A stretch of 21,289 bases of DNA. Source: CAZLMW01 sp964560875. GTDB taxonomy: Bacteria > Myxococcota_A > UBA9042. This document shows positions 1 to 9,563 of the stretch, piece by piece. Position 1 is the stretch's first letter, and every line of letters begins with the position of its first letter. Under the pieces are notes generated by a model. The model saw only the letters and a program-made list of their open reading frames with translations. It did not search any database and was not told the origin of the DNA. The DNA is taken from positions 1 through 21,289 of the forward strand of contig CAZLMW010000131.1 in the NCBI GenBank assembly GCA_964560875.1. The letters are read 5' to 3'. Both the position numbers and the translations under genes were made by a program.

Positions 1-215
1 CAAGTCCGGCGCGCGATGGCGTGATGGTGAGAGCGCCCCGAGATCCGCGTCTTCCCGGCGCCCGAGCGTCCGGTCGGCAATTGTAGCCACGGCTTCGGAT
101 TCGGCAACGGCTTCCGCTCCGGCCACCGTCACGGAAACGGAGCGCATCGAGGCGCCAGCCGCGATGCTGCGACCCCAGGCCAACCAGCGGCGTCGCAGAC
201 GCCTCCAACTCCAAT
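1..215. other. Unassigned window edge, possible partial ORF on either strand
   Basis: Both strands have an open frame here. On plus, a frame is open from base 2 to a TAA at 221-223, giving an Ala/Ser/Thr-rich then Arg-rich 73-residue tail. It would be convergent with the lipoprotein gene and overlap its stop by a few bases. On minus, a frame runs from an ATG at 147 to the window edge, with no Shine-Dalgarno sequence. Third-position GC is similar (about 70%) in both frames by rough count, so composition does not choose between them. Neither translation matches a family I recognise. The bases to the left of the window are needed. Confidence 0.2.
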
Positions 216-1112
216 CTACGTAACCCCGCCAAGCACGCTAATAACGAACTCGGGCTGGGCTTCGAGTCGGAAGCCGGACTTGAAAATCGGCCACACGTAG
301 GCGTCGGCGCGCAAGATGTGGACCTCGGCGCGCAGGCGGAACTGCACCGCCTGGCCCTTTTCGAGCGCCCGAATCATGCCCTTGGTGAACTTGGAGTCCG
401 GGTCAAACGTGACCCGCGGCTGGCCTCCTTCGCGGATCTGGCGCAGGTGGTTGGCGTTCATCAGGTCGACCTCGTTGCCATCAGGATCGACGGCGGTCGC
501 GATGACCGAGCGAATGTGCGGCAGCATGTCCACCCGTTTTCCGTTAACGAGCTTGTACGGCATCAACGTGTCGATCTTCAGCCGCATGCCGACCAGCGTG
601 TCTTCGATTCGCTGCTGGACCTTCGACTTGATGTCCTTGGACGTGGACTGGTCGAGCGCGATGGTGTCGACCTCGAACTGCAACACAACGCCGCGCCGGT
701 CGCCGCAATAGGCGTCGCATACCCCCGTGTCCGGGCACGCGATGAAGTTGGAGACCATGTCCGAACCGGCGCCGAGGTCTTTCTTTCCAGCCTGCGAGAA
801 GCTGCGCACGCAATGGCCGCTGAGCTTCACCATTCCGAGGATGTGCGCGAGCGTCGCCGATTCGATGGAGGTGCCCTCGGGGATGCCGTCCACGTCGTCG
901 AGTGCCGCCTTGGTCTGGGCGACGAAGTTGTCGTGATTGGGCAGCTGAAAGTCGAGCAGGATCGTCGCGATCTGGCCTTTGCCGATCGTCACTTCGCCGG
1001 CGCTTTCAAACAGCGCGCATCCCGGCAGTGCGGTCGCAGAAAACACCGTCGCGAGGATAACCGCGGCGAAGTGGATGGGTCGTGTCGGGCCGTTGGGCCG
1101 AGCTTTTTTCAC
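216..1112 (-). CDS. Predicted outer-membrane/periplasmic lipoprotein of unknown function
   Basis: The protein has 298 residues from a GTG start at 1112. I chose this start over the ATG at 1169 because a GGGGGAG Shine-Dalgarno sequence lies 5 bases before it and a proper lipoprotein signal then begins at residue 1. The signal has a basic n-region, the hydrophobic stretch FAAVILATVFSATAL, and lipobox L-P-G-C with Cys32 as the lipidated residue. The mature part has a few Cys (SGHC, then C-P-x4-C-x3-C around the middle), possibly disulfide-bonded. I see no repeats and no catalytic motif and do not recognise the family. It lies 88 bp downstream of the metallophosphatase gene on the same strand, so the two may be co-transcribed. 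The secreted localisation is well supported; the function is unknown. Confidence 0.8.
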   Translation of the reverse strand: MKKARPNGPTRPIHFAAVILATVFSATALPGCALFESAGEVTIGKGQIATILLDFQLPNHDNFVAQTKAALDDVDGIPEGTSIESATLAHILGMVKLSGHCVRSFSQAGKKDLGAGSDMVSNFIACPDTGVCDAYCGDRRGVVLQFEVDTIALDQSTSKDIKSKVQQRIEDTLVGMRLKIDTLMPYKLVNGKRVDMLPHIRSVIATAVDPDGNEVDLMNANHLRQIREGGQPRVTFDPDSKFTKGMIRALEKGQAVQFRLRAEVHILRADAYVWPIFKSGFRLEAQPEFVISVLGGVT

Positions 1113-1200
1113 GCCGGCTCCCCCTGGCGGCTGCGAATTGCGGGCCAAGAGGTTAATCGATCGCCGCAACGCCGATCAATGGAGGAAAGCCCTACGACAT

Positions 1201-2583
1201 CTACTGGCAATCGGGGTCGCTGCCCTTCTTGCAGCCGGCGTCGCAAAAGCCATCGCCGATGCAGGTGGGCCAGCCGGCCTGGCAGCTGGGATCGCACGCG
1301 CAGATCCGGTCGGAGCGGCTTGAGCGGACCTCGCACACGAGCGTGTGACGGTCGCACGGGCAACCGGCGGCGTCGTTCGCGCCGAAAACACAGTCGGGGT
1401 CGTCGGTGCACGCCGGATTGCAGCGCCTGTCCTTGCCGCACTTGATGGTCTTGCAGTCGGGATCGTCGCCGCACATGCCGTTGCACGTCTGGTCCTTGCC
1501 GCAAACAGGGACGGGCCGGCTGCGTCGGTAGGTGCGACGAAACTGCTCCTTGCCGTCGACGTCGTGCATGGTCATGCGCATCGAGTCGCCCCGGGCCACG
1601 AAGTACGTAAACCCGAGGGTGTCGTCGGCGAACACGGTGTGGGCACCTTCCCCCTTTTCGCGCAGCTGTGCGGCGGCGCCAGTTACGACCTGGTGCACGC
1701 CGCAGTGGGAAGCGAGCACCTGCTTGTCGTGGTCGTGGCCGGCGACGTAGATGTCGACGTGGTGGCAAAGCAAGTGGTCGAGCCAGCGGGCGAGCCGCGG
1801 TTGAGCGTCTCCATGCGCGCCGTGACTGCGCCGCGGATGGTGGCCGAAAGCGATGACCCAGGGCTCCCGTTCCGCGCGGGAATTGCGGAGCACGCGCCAC
1901 GCCCACTGCGCCTGTGCCTCGGTTGGGGCGGAAGTGTCGAGCGCCACGAATCGCACGCCGCCGCGCACGAATGTGTAGTAGCGCGCGGGCATGTGGGCTT
2001 CGACGCGGCTGCCGCGCTTGGTGCCGGCGCCGTCCTTGTACGCCTCGACCCACGCATCCGGGTTGCCGTAGTGGTCGTGGTTTCCGAGCGACAGGAATAT
2101 CGGCACGCGAAGCTTGGCGTAGGGCTTCTCGAAGCGTTCGGCGAGCAGCGGATCGGACGGCGACTGGATGCCGCTGGGATAGACGATATCGCCGGTGTGG
2201 ATCGCGAAGTCGCAGCCTTCGTGTTTGCACAGCTTGGACATCGACGCGGCGACGTCGACCTGGTTTTGGTTGCCGACGCCCGAATCACCAAACGCGATGA
2301 ACTTGGCCTGGACCGCGCTGATGGACGTGTCGCCGAGCTCGGACGGGAGCGAAAACGGCCGGCCACCTTTGGCGGCGCCGCGGTCGGCGATGGCGCGGGT
2401 CGGATCGCTCTCGGCCGCGCCCTGTTCGGGTGCCGAATCGCCGTCCTGCTTGCGATTGCAGCCGTTGCAACCGGTCAATGCTGTCGCAGCCACAGCCATC
2501 GCAGCACAGGAAACAGCGACAAGGGTAGCGACAGGAGCACGGGCGCGGGCTCCTCGCATCACACGCTTGGTCGCGCGGGTCAC
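1201..2583 (-). CDS. Calcineurin-like metallophosphatase lipoprotein with Cys-rich C-terminal tail
   Basis: The protein has 460 residues from a GTG at 2583 that overlaps the upstream stop (GTGA). An ATG eight codons later is the alternative start. The N-terminus is a lipoprotein signal with lipobox LTGC and Cys39. Residues about 92-345 form a metallophosphoesterase domain. The metal-binding motifs are in family order: FGDSG (98-102), GDIVY (131-135), GNHD (167-170), GHHP (247-250) and GHDH (282-285). The layout resembles tartrate-resistant/purple acid phosphatases, so hydrolysis of phosphomonoesters in the periplasm or at the cell surface is likely; the substrate is unknown. Residues 361-460 are a Cys-rich tail with repeats of the form CG-x-D-x2-C-N-x2-C-x2-DPDC, ending in GDGFCDAGC...DPDC, which resembles Lin-12/Notch repeats. 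The tail probably mediates extracellular binding or stability. Expression is probably coupled to the 89-aa gene upstream. Confidence 0.9.
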   Translation of the reverse strand: MTRATKRVMRGARARAPVATLVAVSCAAMAVAATALTGCNGCNRKQDGDSAPEQGAAESDPTRAIADRGAAKGGRPFSLPSELGDTSISAVQAKFIAFGDSGVGNQNQVDVAASMSKLCKHEGCDFAIHTGDIVYPSGIQSPSDPLLAERFEKPYAKLRVPIFLSLGNHDHYGNPDAWVEAYKDGAGTKRGSRVEAHMPARYYTFVRGGVRFVALDTSAPTEAQAQWAWRVLRNSRAEREPWVIAFGHHPRRSHGAHGDAQPRLARWLDHLLCHHVDIYVAGHDHDKQVLASHCGVHQVVTGAAAQLREKGEGAHTVFADDTLGFTYFVARGDSMRMTMHDVDGKEQFRRTYRRSRPVPVCGKDQTCNGMCGDDPDCKTIKCGKDRRCNPACTDDPDCVFGANDAAGCPCDRHTLVCEVRSSRSDRICACDPSCQAGWPTCIGDGFCDAGCKKGSDPDCQ

Positions 2584-2849
2584 GTCTTGGTCGACTTCTT
2601 GGCCTGGCGACTCGCGTGGAGCTTGTTGGCGTCGTCGACACGGCGCTCGTTGTGGAGCCGGTCGGCTTTGTCCTGCATGCTCGAGAGCTTGCGGTAAAGC
2701 TGCGAGAAGTGAGGGTTCTCGATGTACTTCATCAGGTGGTTGCGACCGCGGAAATCCGTGGTGGTCGCCGCGTCGATGATGTCCTTGAGAATCCGGATCT
2801 CGTTGCGCGTGAACGAGTTGCTGACGCGGATAATCGCCTGCTTGGCCAT
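2580..2849 (-). CDS. Small basic protein of unknown function (89 aa)
   Basis: The start is ATG at 2849, preceded by GGAGAGG at suitable spacing. The protein is soluble and probably mostly helical. It begins with an IIRVSNSFTRNEIRILKDII-type segment, carries RNHLMKYIENPHFSQLYRKL in the middle, and has a Lys/Arg-rich, Ala-rich tail ending KKSTKT. There is no signal peptide, Cys cluster or membrane segment, so it should be cytoplasmic. The ordinary amino-acid composition and good ribosome site support a real gene. The C-terminal stop overlaps the GTG start of the metallophosphatase lipoprotein by 4 bases (GTGA), which implies translational coupling. I do not recognise the family. The basic tail could bind nucleic acid, but that is a guess. 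Confidence 0.75.
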   Translation of the reverse strand: MAKQAIIRVSNSFTRNEIRILKDIIDAATTTDFRGRNHLMKYIENPHFSQLYRKLSSMQDKADRLHNERRVDDANKLHASRQAKKSTKT

Positions 2850-3023
2850 TGCCTCTCCGATGGAATCCTGGACGAAGGACGGTTAGGGCAAGGACGCCGT
2901 GTGTAGAGCGAATGACGCCTTGCGGGCCGAGCATGGCCTAACCGGCCGCGATTTTGAAGGCCCCCCCTCAACGTTGTGTGCCGGACGCTGCGGACGTACC
3001 ATCGGCCACCTTTCGGAGCGTGC

Positions 3024-4139
3024 ATGACACAGGACCGAGCACTCGCCGGCGCCGCCACCGCGACGACCCACGGCAACGAGCCCGGCGCTCGCGTCGACCT
3101 GCGCAGCGATACCGTGACCCGTCCGTCCGCGGGGATGCGGGAGGCGATGATGAACGCGGCTGTCGGCGACGATGGCTTCCGCGATGACCCGACACTCATC
3201 GAACTCGAAGAGCGCGTCGCCTCCACGCTCCACGTCGAAGCGGCGCTGTTCGTCCCGTCGGGCGTGATGGCCAACCAAATCGCGCTGCGCCTGCACACAC
3301 AGCCCGGCGACGAGGTGATCGCCCACCGCCGCAGCCATGTCGTCAACCACGAAGCCGGCGCCCCAGCGGCCCTCGCCGGTGTCACGCTGCGCCTGCTCGA
3401 TTCGGACGAAGGCATCCTGTACGCCGACGACGTCCGTGAGAACCTGCGCATCGGCGAAGATGGCCACCTCGCGCCAACGACCCTCATCTGCTTTGAGAAC
3501 CCGCACAACGGTTGTGGCGGCGTGGTCGTGCCCCAAAACAACGTGCTCGGCGTCGCGGCCTATGCGCACCGTCGCGGAATCCGGCTGCACCTGGACGGCG
3601 CGCGGCTTTGGAACGCAGCTGTCGCATCGAGCCGGTCGGTGGGCGAGCTCGCCGCGCCGTTCGACACGGTCGCCGTGTGTCTGAGCAAGAGCCTTGGCTG
3701 CCCGGTCGGTTCGCTGATCGCCGGGCGCCGCGACGACATGAACCGCGCGCGCCGACTGCGCCGGATGATGGGCGGGATGATGCGCCAGGCGGGGCTCCTC
3801 GCGGCGGCGGGGCTCTATGCGCTCGACCACCACGTGGAGCGACTCGTTGACGACCACCGTCGCGCGCAGACCCTCGCCGAAGAGATCCACGTGGCGACCG
3901 GCCTGCCCGTGCAGACTCCTCAGACCAATATCGTCTATCTCGACATCCCGCGCGGCCACGGCCTGCGGATCGGCCGCGATAACGGCGAGCCCGGCCTGCG
4001 CCAAAGGCTCGCCGATCGCGGTGTGTTGACCACCGGCACCGACGACCGCGTGCGCCTCGTAACGCACATGGACATCGACGACGAAGACATCGAGCAGGCC
4101 GCCGAGGCGGTCCACCACGTGTTCGAAAACTACCGCTGA
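3024..4139 (+). CDS. ltaE: Low-specificity L-threonine aldolase
   Basis: This PLP-dependent fold-type I enzyme cleaves L-threonine/L-allo-threonine to glycine and acetaldehyde in the cytoplasm. The protein has 371 residues from the ATG at 3024, preceded by GGAG 5 bases upstream; an ATG 16 codons earlier lacks support. Family hallmarks run through the chain: VDLRSDTVTRPS near the N-terminus, GDDGFRDDPT, SGVMANQIAL, the ENPHNGCGG segment, HLDGARLWNA (PLP-binding Asp), and CLSKSLGCPVGS with the Schiff-base lysine at Lys222. RRMMGGMMRQAG and VRLVTHMD follow near the C-terminus. The alignment with E. coli LtaE, from memory, is nearly colinear. The next gene starts 39 bp downstream, so it probably shares a transcript with the molybdenum hydroxylase. 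A related beta-eliminating lyase remains possible, but the motifs favour the aldolase. Confidence 0.93.
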   Translation: MTQDRALAGAATATTHGNEPGARVDLRSDTVTRPSAGMREAMMNAAVGDDGFRDDPTLIELEERVASTLHVEAALFVPSGVMANQIALRLHTQPGDEVIAHRRSHVVNHEAGAPAALAGVTLRLLDSDEGILYADDVRENLRIGEDGHLAPTTLICFENPHNGCGGVVVPQNNVLGVAAYAHRRGIRLHLDGARLWNAAVASSRSVGELAAPFDTVAVCLSKSLGCPVGSLIAGRRDDMNRARRLRRMMGGMMRQAGLLAAAGLYALDHHVERLVDDHRRAQTLAEEIHVATGLPVQTPQTNIVYLDIPRGHGLRIGRDNGEPGLRQRLADRGVLTTGTDDRVRLVTHMDIDDEDIEQAAEAVHHVFENYR

Positions 4140-4178
4140 CCCGGACCCGGTCAGCTCTCAAGACCCGCGGAGGCAACC

Positions 4179-6809
<2,631 letters not shown>

Positions 6810-6828
6810 CTGGTCCTTTCGCGAATTC

Positions 6829-7302
6829 ATGGCAACGACAACCTGCGAAATCGAGGTGCACGCGCCGCCGGAGGTGATCTGGGCGGTGGTATGGGACGTC
6901 GAGCGTTATCCGGAGTTCATCTCGGACTGCGTCGACGCCGGGGTCGAGCCGATGGAAAACCACGACGAAGGCGCGCGCCAGCAGCGGATCGAGATGCGCG
7001 TGCAGCTGATTCGGCCGCTTGCCTACACCGCGTTGATGACTGGACAGCCGCCGTTGCACGTGCGATGGAAGGCGACGTCGACGGGCGGCTACCTGACATC
7101 GCATCGCGGGTCCTGGGACATCGATCCGAGCACCGACCGCCGCACTTGCACGGTGCGCTACATGCTCGAAGTGCACTTCCAACTGCCGATTCCAGACGCC
7201 GTCATTCGCCGATTCGCTGACTTGAACCTGCCCACGATGATGCGCCAGGTGAAGGCGCGCTCGGAGCTTGTCGCCCGGCGGCAAGAGATGGCGCTACCTT
7301 AG
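6829..7302 (+). CDS. SRPBCC / START-like (RatA/Coq10-type) protein
   Basis: The protein has 157 residues and matches the polyketide cyclase/dehydrase-like SRPBCC fold over its whole length. It has the N-terminal strand plus I/V-x-APPEVIWAVVWDVERYPEF, typical of RatA/Coq10 relatives, the central antiparallel strands, and a long C-terminal amphipathic helix (FADLNLPTMMRQVKARSELVARRQ). Such proteins bind hydrophobic ligands, and some CoxG-type members accompany molybdenum hydroxylases. It starts 19 bp after the hydroxylase stop, so a role with that enzyme is reasonable but unproven. The region before the ATG has no clear Shine-Dalgarno sequence, which suggests translation depends on the upstream gene. 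Its stop codon lies inside the left arm of a 12-bp inverted repeat. Confidence 0.82.
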   Translation: MATTTCEIEVHAPPEVIWAVVWDVERYPEFISDCVDAGVEPMENHDEGARQQRIEMRVQLIRPLAYTALMTGQPPLHVRWKATSTGGYLTSHRGSWDIDPSTDRRTCTVRYMLEVHFQLPIPDAVIRRFADLNLPTMMRQVKARSELVARRQEMALP

Positions 7303-7354
7303 TGGTCCGATTCAGGAGTTTTGATGAGTTGCCGGGCGTTCGTCGGACCACTAA
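7299..7354. repeat. 12-bp perfect inverted repeat after the SRPBCC gene
   Basis: TTAGTGGTCCGA (7299-7310) is the exact reverse complement of TCGGACCACTAA (7343-7354), with a 32-base spacer. The left arm contains the stop codon. A T/A-rich stretch (CTTATATTTG) follows the right arm, so a transcript could fold into a large-loop terminator. A pair of protein-binding half-sites is an equally good reading. It marks the boundary between the hydroxylase operon and the next operon. Confidence 0.5.
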
Positions 7355-7591
7355 CTTATATTTGCAGGGAGCCTCGCCGGGGAGGCCCCTCGGCCCGCGT
7401 TGTTTGGCGGCAGTGGGCGTCGTTTTCGTGCCTCACCCCAACCTCCGCTGCGCGGCTGTAGCTCGTTGCCGGCGACTGATCGTTTCCTCTGCAACGAGAC
7501 ATCTCAGACCCGACCACATGGAGTCGCGGCCCGACTTGGGCGGCGGCTCTGCAATGGGCAACGGTGAATACGAGCCGAAAACGGAGCAAAC
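7303..7591 (+). other. Intergenic region upstream of the zinc-ribbon operon
   Basis: This 289-bp gap holds the rest of the inverted repeat and a possible 45-codon ORF (ATG 7324, TAG 7459-7461) preceded by AGGAG with 5-base spacing. Its translation is Arg/Pro/Ser-rich and looks like non-coding sequence, so I do not call it a gene. The promoter of the downstream operon should be here, but I could not pick convincing -35/-10 boxes. Confidence 0.4.
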
Positions 7592-8122
7592 ATGGCCATC
7601 TTGCGCGGGATCGAGACGCTGGCGATCGGCAAATCCAAGGTCGTCGAGATCTTCTACGCCGGCGCCGGGTCCTATGAGGACGCCGACGGCGAAGAGGTCA
7701 AGCTGATGGACGTTGCGTGCCTCGAATGCCGCAACAACTTCTACGTGCTGCAGAACGACCCGGTCGATTTCTGCCCCCACTGCGCGGATCGGCGCGGCAA
7801 GGTGTGGTCGGATTACGAGAAGGCGCGCTCGTGGGCGATGGAGCACGAGTTCGAGTGGCTGCGCGAGAGAGGTCGTGTGCCGATCGGTGTGCGCACAAGC
7901 CAGGGCGTCTGGGTGTTGGGATTGGCCCGCAGCGCGGCGGACCTGCTGCGCATGGACCGGACCGGGACCATCGTCAACGCGCGCGAGCTGCTCATCGATG
8001 ACCGTCGTGTGGCCAACGTGGACAGCGGCGCAGGCTTCAGCAACCCCACGGGTGGTTCGAAAGGCCCGTCGGCGTTTGGCGGCAGCGGGGACGAGTGGGG
8101 GGGCGGTCTTGAAATCGACTGA
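7592..8122 (+). CDS. Zinc-ribbon protein of unknown function
   Basis: The protein has 176 residues; GGAG lies 6 bases before the ATG. A four-cysteine zinc ribbon is visible: CLEC (Cys43, Cys46) and CPHC (Cys61, Cys64), 14 residues apart. The stretch before it (VVEIFYAGAGSYEDADGEEVKL) is acidic, and the following 70 residues look helical then beta. The final about 35 residues are Gly/Ser-rich and probably disordered. There is no signal peptide or membrane segment. Its 3' end overlaps the start of the molybdopterin-binding-domain gene by 14 bases, which implies one operon and translational coupling. I do not recognise a named family. Zinc binding is well supported; the role is unknown. Confidence 0.8.
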   Translation: MAILRGIETLAIGKSKVVEIFYAGAGSYEDADGEEVKLMDVACLECRNNFYVLQNDPVDFCPHCADRRGKVWSDYEKARSWAMEHEFEWLRERGRVPIGVRTSQGVWVLGLARSAADLLRMDRTGTIVNARELLIDDRRVANVDSGAGFSNPTGGSKGPSAFGGSGDEWGGGLEID

Positions 8123-8906
8123 GCCGTCGGCGACCCCTGCGGACATCGCTGGGCTTGGGCGCAGACAGGCCGTCGGCATCGTCGTCATCGGTGATGAGGT
8201 GCTGAGCAACAAGGTCGAGGACGAGAACACGCCGCGGATCATCGCGACGATGGCGAGCAACGGCGTGGACGTCGGCGAAGTGGCCATGATCGGCGACGTT
8301 CCCGACCGCATCGCGGCGGTTGTGCGCGATTTCGCACAACGGTTCGATTTCGTCGTGACCACCGGGGGCATCGGTCCGACCCACGACGACTGCACCTGGC
8401 GGGCCGTGGGCGCGGCCTTTGATCGACCGATCGAGCTGCATGAACGGCTCTGGGCGGCGATTCGGCAGTGGCTCAAGGGTGAACCCACCGAGTACCACCG
8501 GCGCATGGCCATGCTTCCGCGCGGCGCCGATGTGCTGTTCGAAGGTGGCCACTACCTGCCTGTTTTTGAGAACGTGTATGTGCTCCCCGGCGTGCCCTCG
8601 ATGGTCCACGCGCGGTTGCCGATCATCGCGAAACGACACGCCTTTACCCAGCGTTCGCTGGCGACCGTCTACTTCGCGATCGACGAGTGGAAGGTGGTGG
8701 ATCGTATCGACGCCGCGGTGGCCTCGTTTTCGGAGCTGGCCGTGGGTAGCTATCCTGTCTTCGACGCCAAGGACCATAAGCTTCGCGTCACCTTCGAAGG
8801 CGACGACCGGCCGCGTGTGCAAGAAGCGGTCACCGCCCTGGTCGCGTCGATCGGCGAGACCGAGCACGTCCGCACGACCTGGCGGAAACCGGGAGCAGAA
8901 CGCTGA
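8109..8906 (+). CDS. Molybdopterin-binding (MoCF_biosynth/CinA-N-like) domain protein
   Basis: The protein has 265 residues from a TTG start at 8109, following a G-rich stretch that could act as a ribosome site. No ATG or GTG lies in frame between the upstream region and the conserved core, so TTG is the best start. The core begins about residue 21 with AVGIVVIGDEVLSNKVEDEN. It continues with VPDRIAAVV, the hallmark VTTGGIGPTHDD and the loop LPGVPSMV. These are the motifs of the MogA/MoeA/CinA N-terminal fold, and the length and C-terminal half resemble the molybdopterin-binding domain found in FAD synthase (FLAD1) and in CinA without its amidase half. Possible activities are binding or hydrolysis of a nucleotide cofactor; a role in molybdenum cofactor handling is tempting given the hydroxylase upstream. 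The neighbours overlap on both sides. Confidence 0.85.
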   Translation: MKSTEPSATPADIAGLGRRQAVGIVVIGDEVLSNKVEDENTPRIIATMASNGVDVGEVAMIGDVPDRIAAVVRDFAQRFDFVVTTGGIGPTHDDCTWRAVGAAFDRPIELHERLWAAIRQWLKGEPTEYHRRMAMLPRGADVLFEGGHYLPVFENVYVLPGVPSMVHARLPIIAKRHAFTQRSLATVYFAIDEWKVVDRIDAAVASFSELAVGSYPVFDAKDHKLRVTFEGDDRPRVQEAVTALVASIGETEHVRTTWRKPGAER

Positions 8907-9430
8907 GCACCCTCACCTCCCTGAACCTGCACGGCCGATTCACCATCGCGGTACGGGGCTACCAGTTTCAGCTCGCGGACAACCGCACCGACCTCAACTA
9001 CATGTGGCTCGATGCGCTGACGTCGGTCCGCGGCCAGAGCGGGCGCACCATGCGGATGCGTGCGCTGAACTGGGAGCTGCTCGCGCTCGCCGACGCCCTC
9101 GATGATGTGGCAGCGATTCGCCGGTCGGAGTGGCGGTCCAAGCTGCTTGACTCGGGGTTGCGCATCAGCGTGACGCGACATCCGCAGCGCGGCGACGCGT
9201 TCGAGGTCATGGCGGTCATCACCGAGATCGGCGGGCCCCTGCCGGCCTTCGCCGTGCCGCACTGGGATGGCGACCGGCTGGTCTGCCACGGCTTCCCGAT
9301 CGAAGGAGTCCGCCTCGTGTGCAGCGCCGGCGCGCTGAGCCTGTTCGCCGCGGATCTGCGCGACGAGCTCGCGGACTTCCCGATCCGACGCCTGCCGAAG
9401 AACCGGCTGCACCTCGGCCAGCCTGTGTAG
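8903..9430 (+). CDS. Hypothetical protein, probable CTG start
   Basis: The first ATG in this frame (9002) would leave 142 residues and cut away an upstream segment that looks like folded protein (FTIAVRGYQFQLADNRTDLN). Reading upstream gives a CTG at 8903 that overlaps the previous stop (CTGA) and sits behind GGGAG with 7-base spacing. From there the product is 175 residues. No other ATG, GTG or TTG lies between. The product is soluble, with alternating strands and a central helix (LNWELLALADALDDVAAI). It faintly recalls WapI-like small domains, but I would not assign a family. It is the last gene of the overlapping trio with the zinc-ribbon and molybdopterin-domain proteins. The gene is well supported; the exact start is not. 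Confidence 0.65.
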   Translation: MSTLTSLNLHGRFTIAVRGYQFQLADNRTDLNYMWLDALTSVRGQSGRTMRMRALNWELLALADALDDVAAIRRSEWRSKLLDSGLRISVTRHPQRGDAFEVMAVITEIGGPLPAFAVPHWDGDRLVCHGFPIEGVRLVCSAGALSLFAADLRDELADFPIRRLPKNRLHLGQPV

Positions 9431-9538
9431 AGCGCCGAACAGCAATGCTTCTCGGTGCATGATCCTACTTGGTTGGGGGACTATGAGCGTCCCCACACCC
9501 CAAAACGTGTCATTTTCGTGGCGTTCCCCATCCCGGAT

Positions 9539-9557
9539 CGCCGATTCCTGATCGGCG
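9539..9557. terminator. Hairpin between convergent genes, possible bidirectional terminator
   Basis: CGCCGAT (9539-9545) pairs with ATCGGCG (9551-9557) around a 5-base loop. It lies between the plus-strand operon ending at 9430 and merR ending at 9564 on minus. No T-tract follows on either strand, so the terminator call is tentative. Confidence 0.4.
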
Positions 9558-9563
9558 CGCTCG

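Noticed and set aside
2883..4118. Long minus-strand open frame opposite the threonine aldolase
   Set aside because: It is a GC-rich shadow frame; the plus strand encodes an almost colinear LtaE.
7299..7354. Insertion-sequence terminal inverted repeats
   Set aside because: Only 32 bases separate the arms, there is no transposase, and no target duplication was seen.
7324..7461. 45-codon ORF in the inverted-repeat spacer
   Set aside because: It has AGGAG at good spacing, but the translation is Arg/Pro/Ser-rich without any protein-like pattern, as expected of out-of-frame GC-rich DNA.
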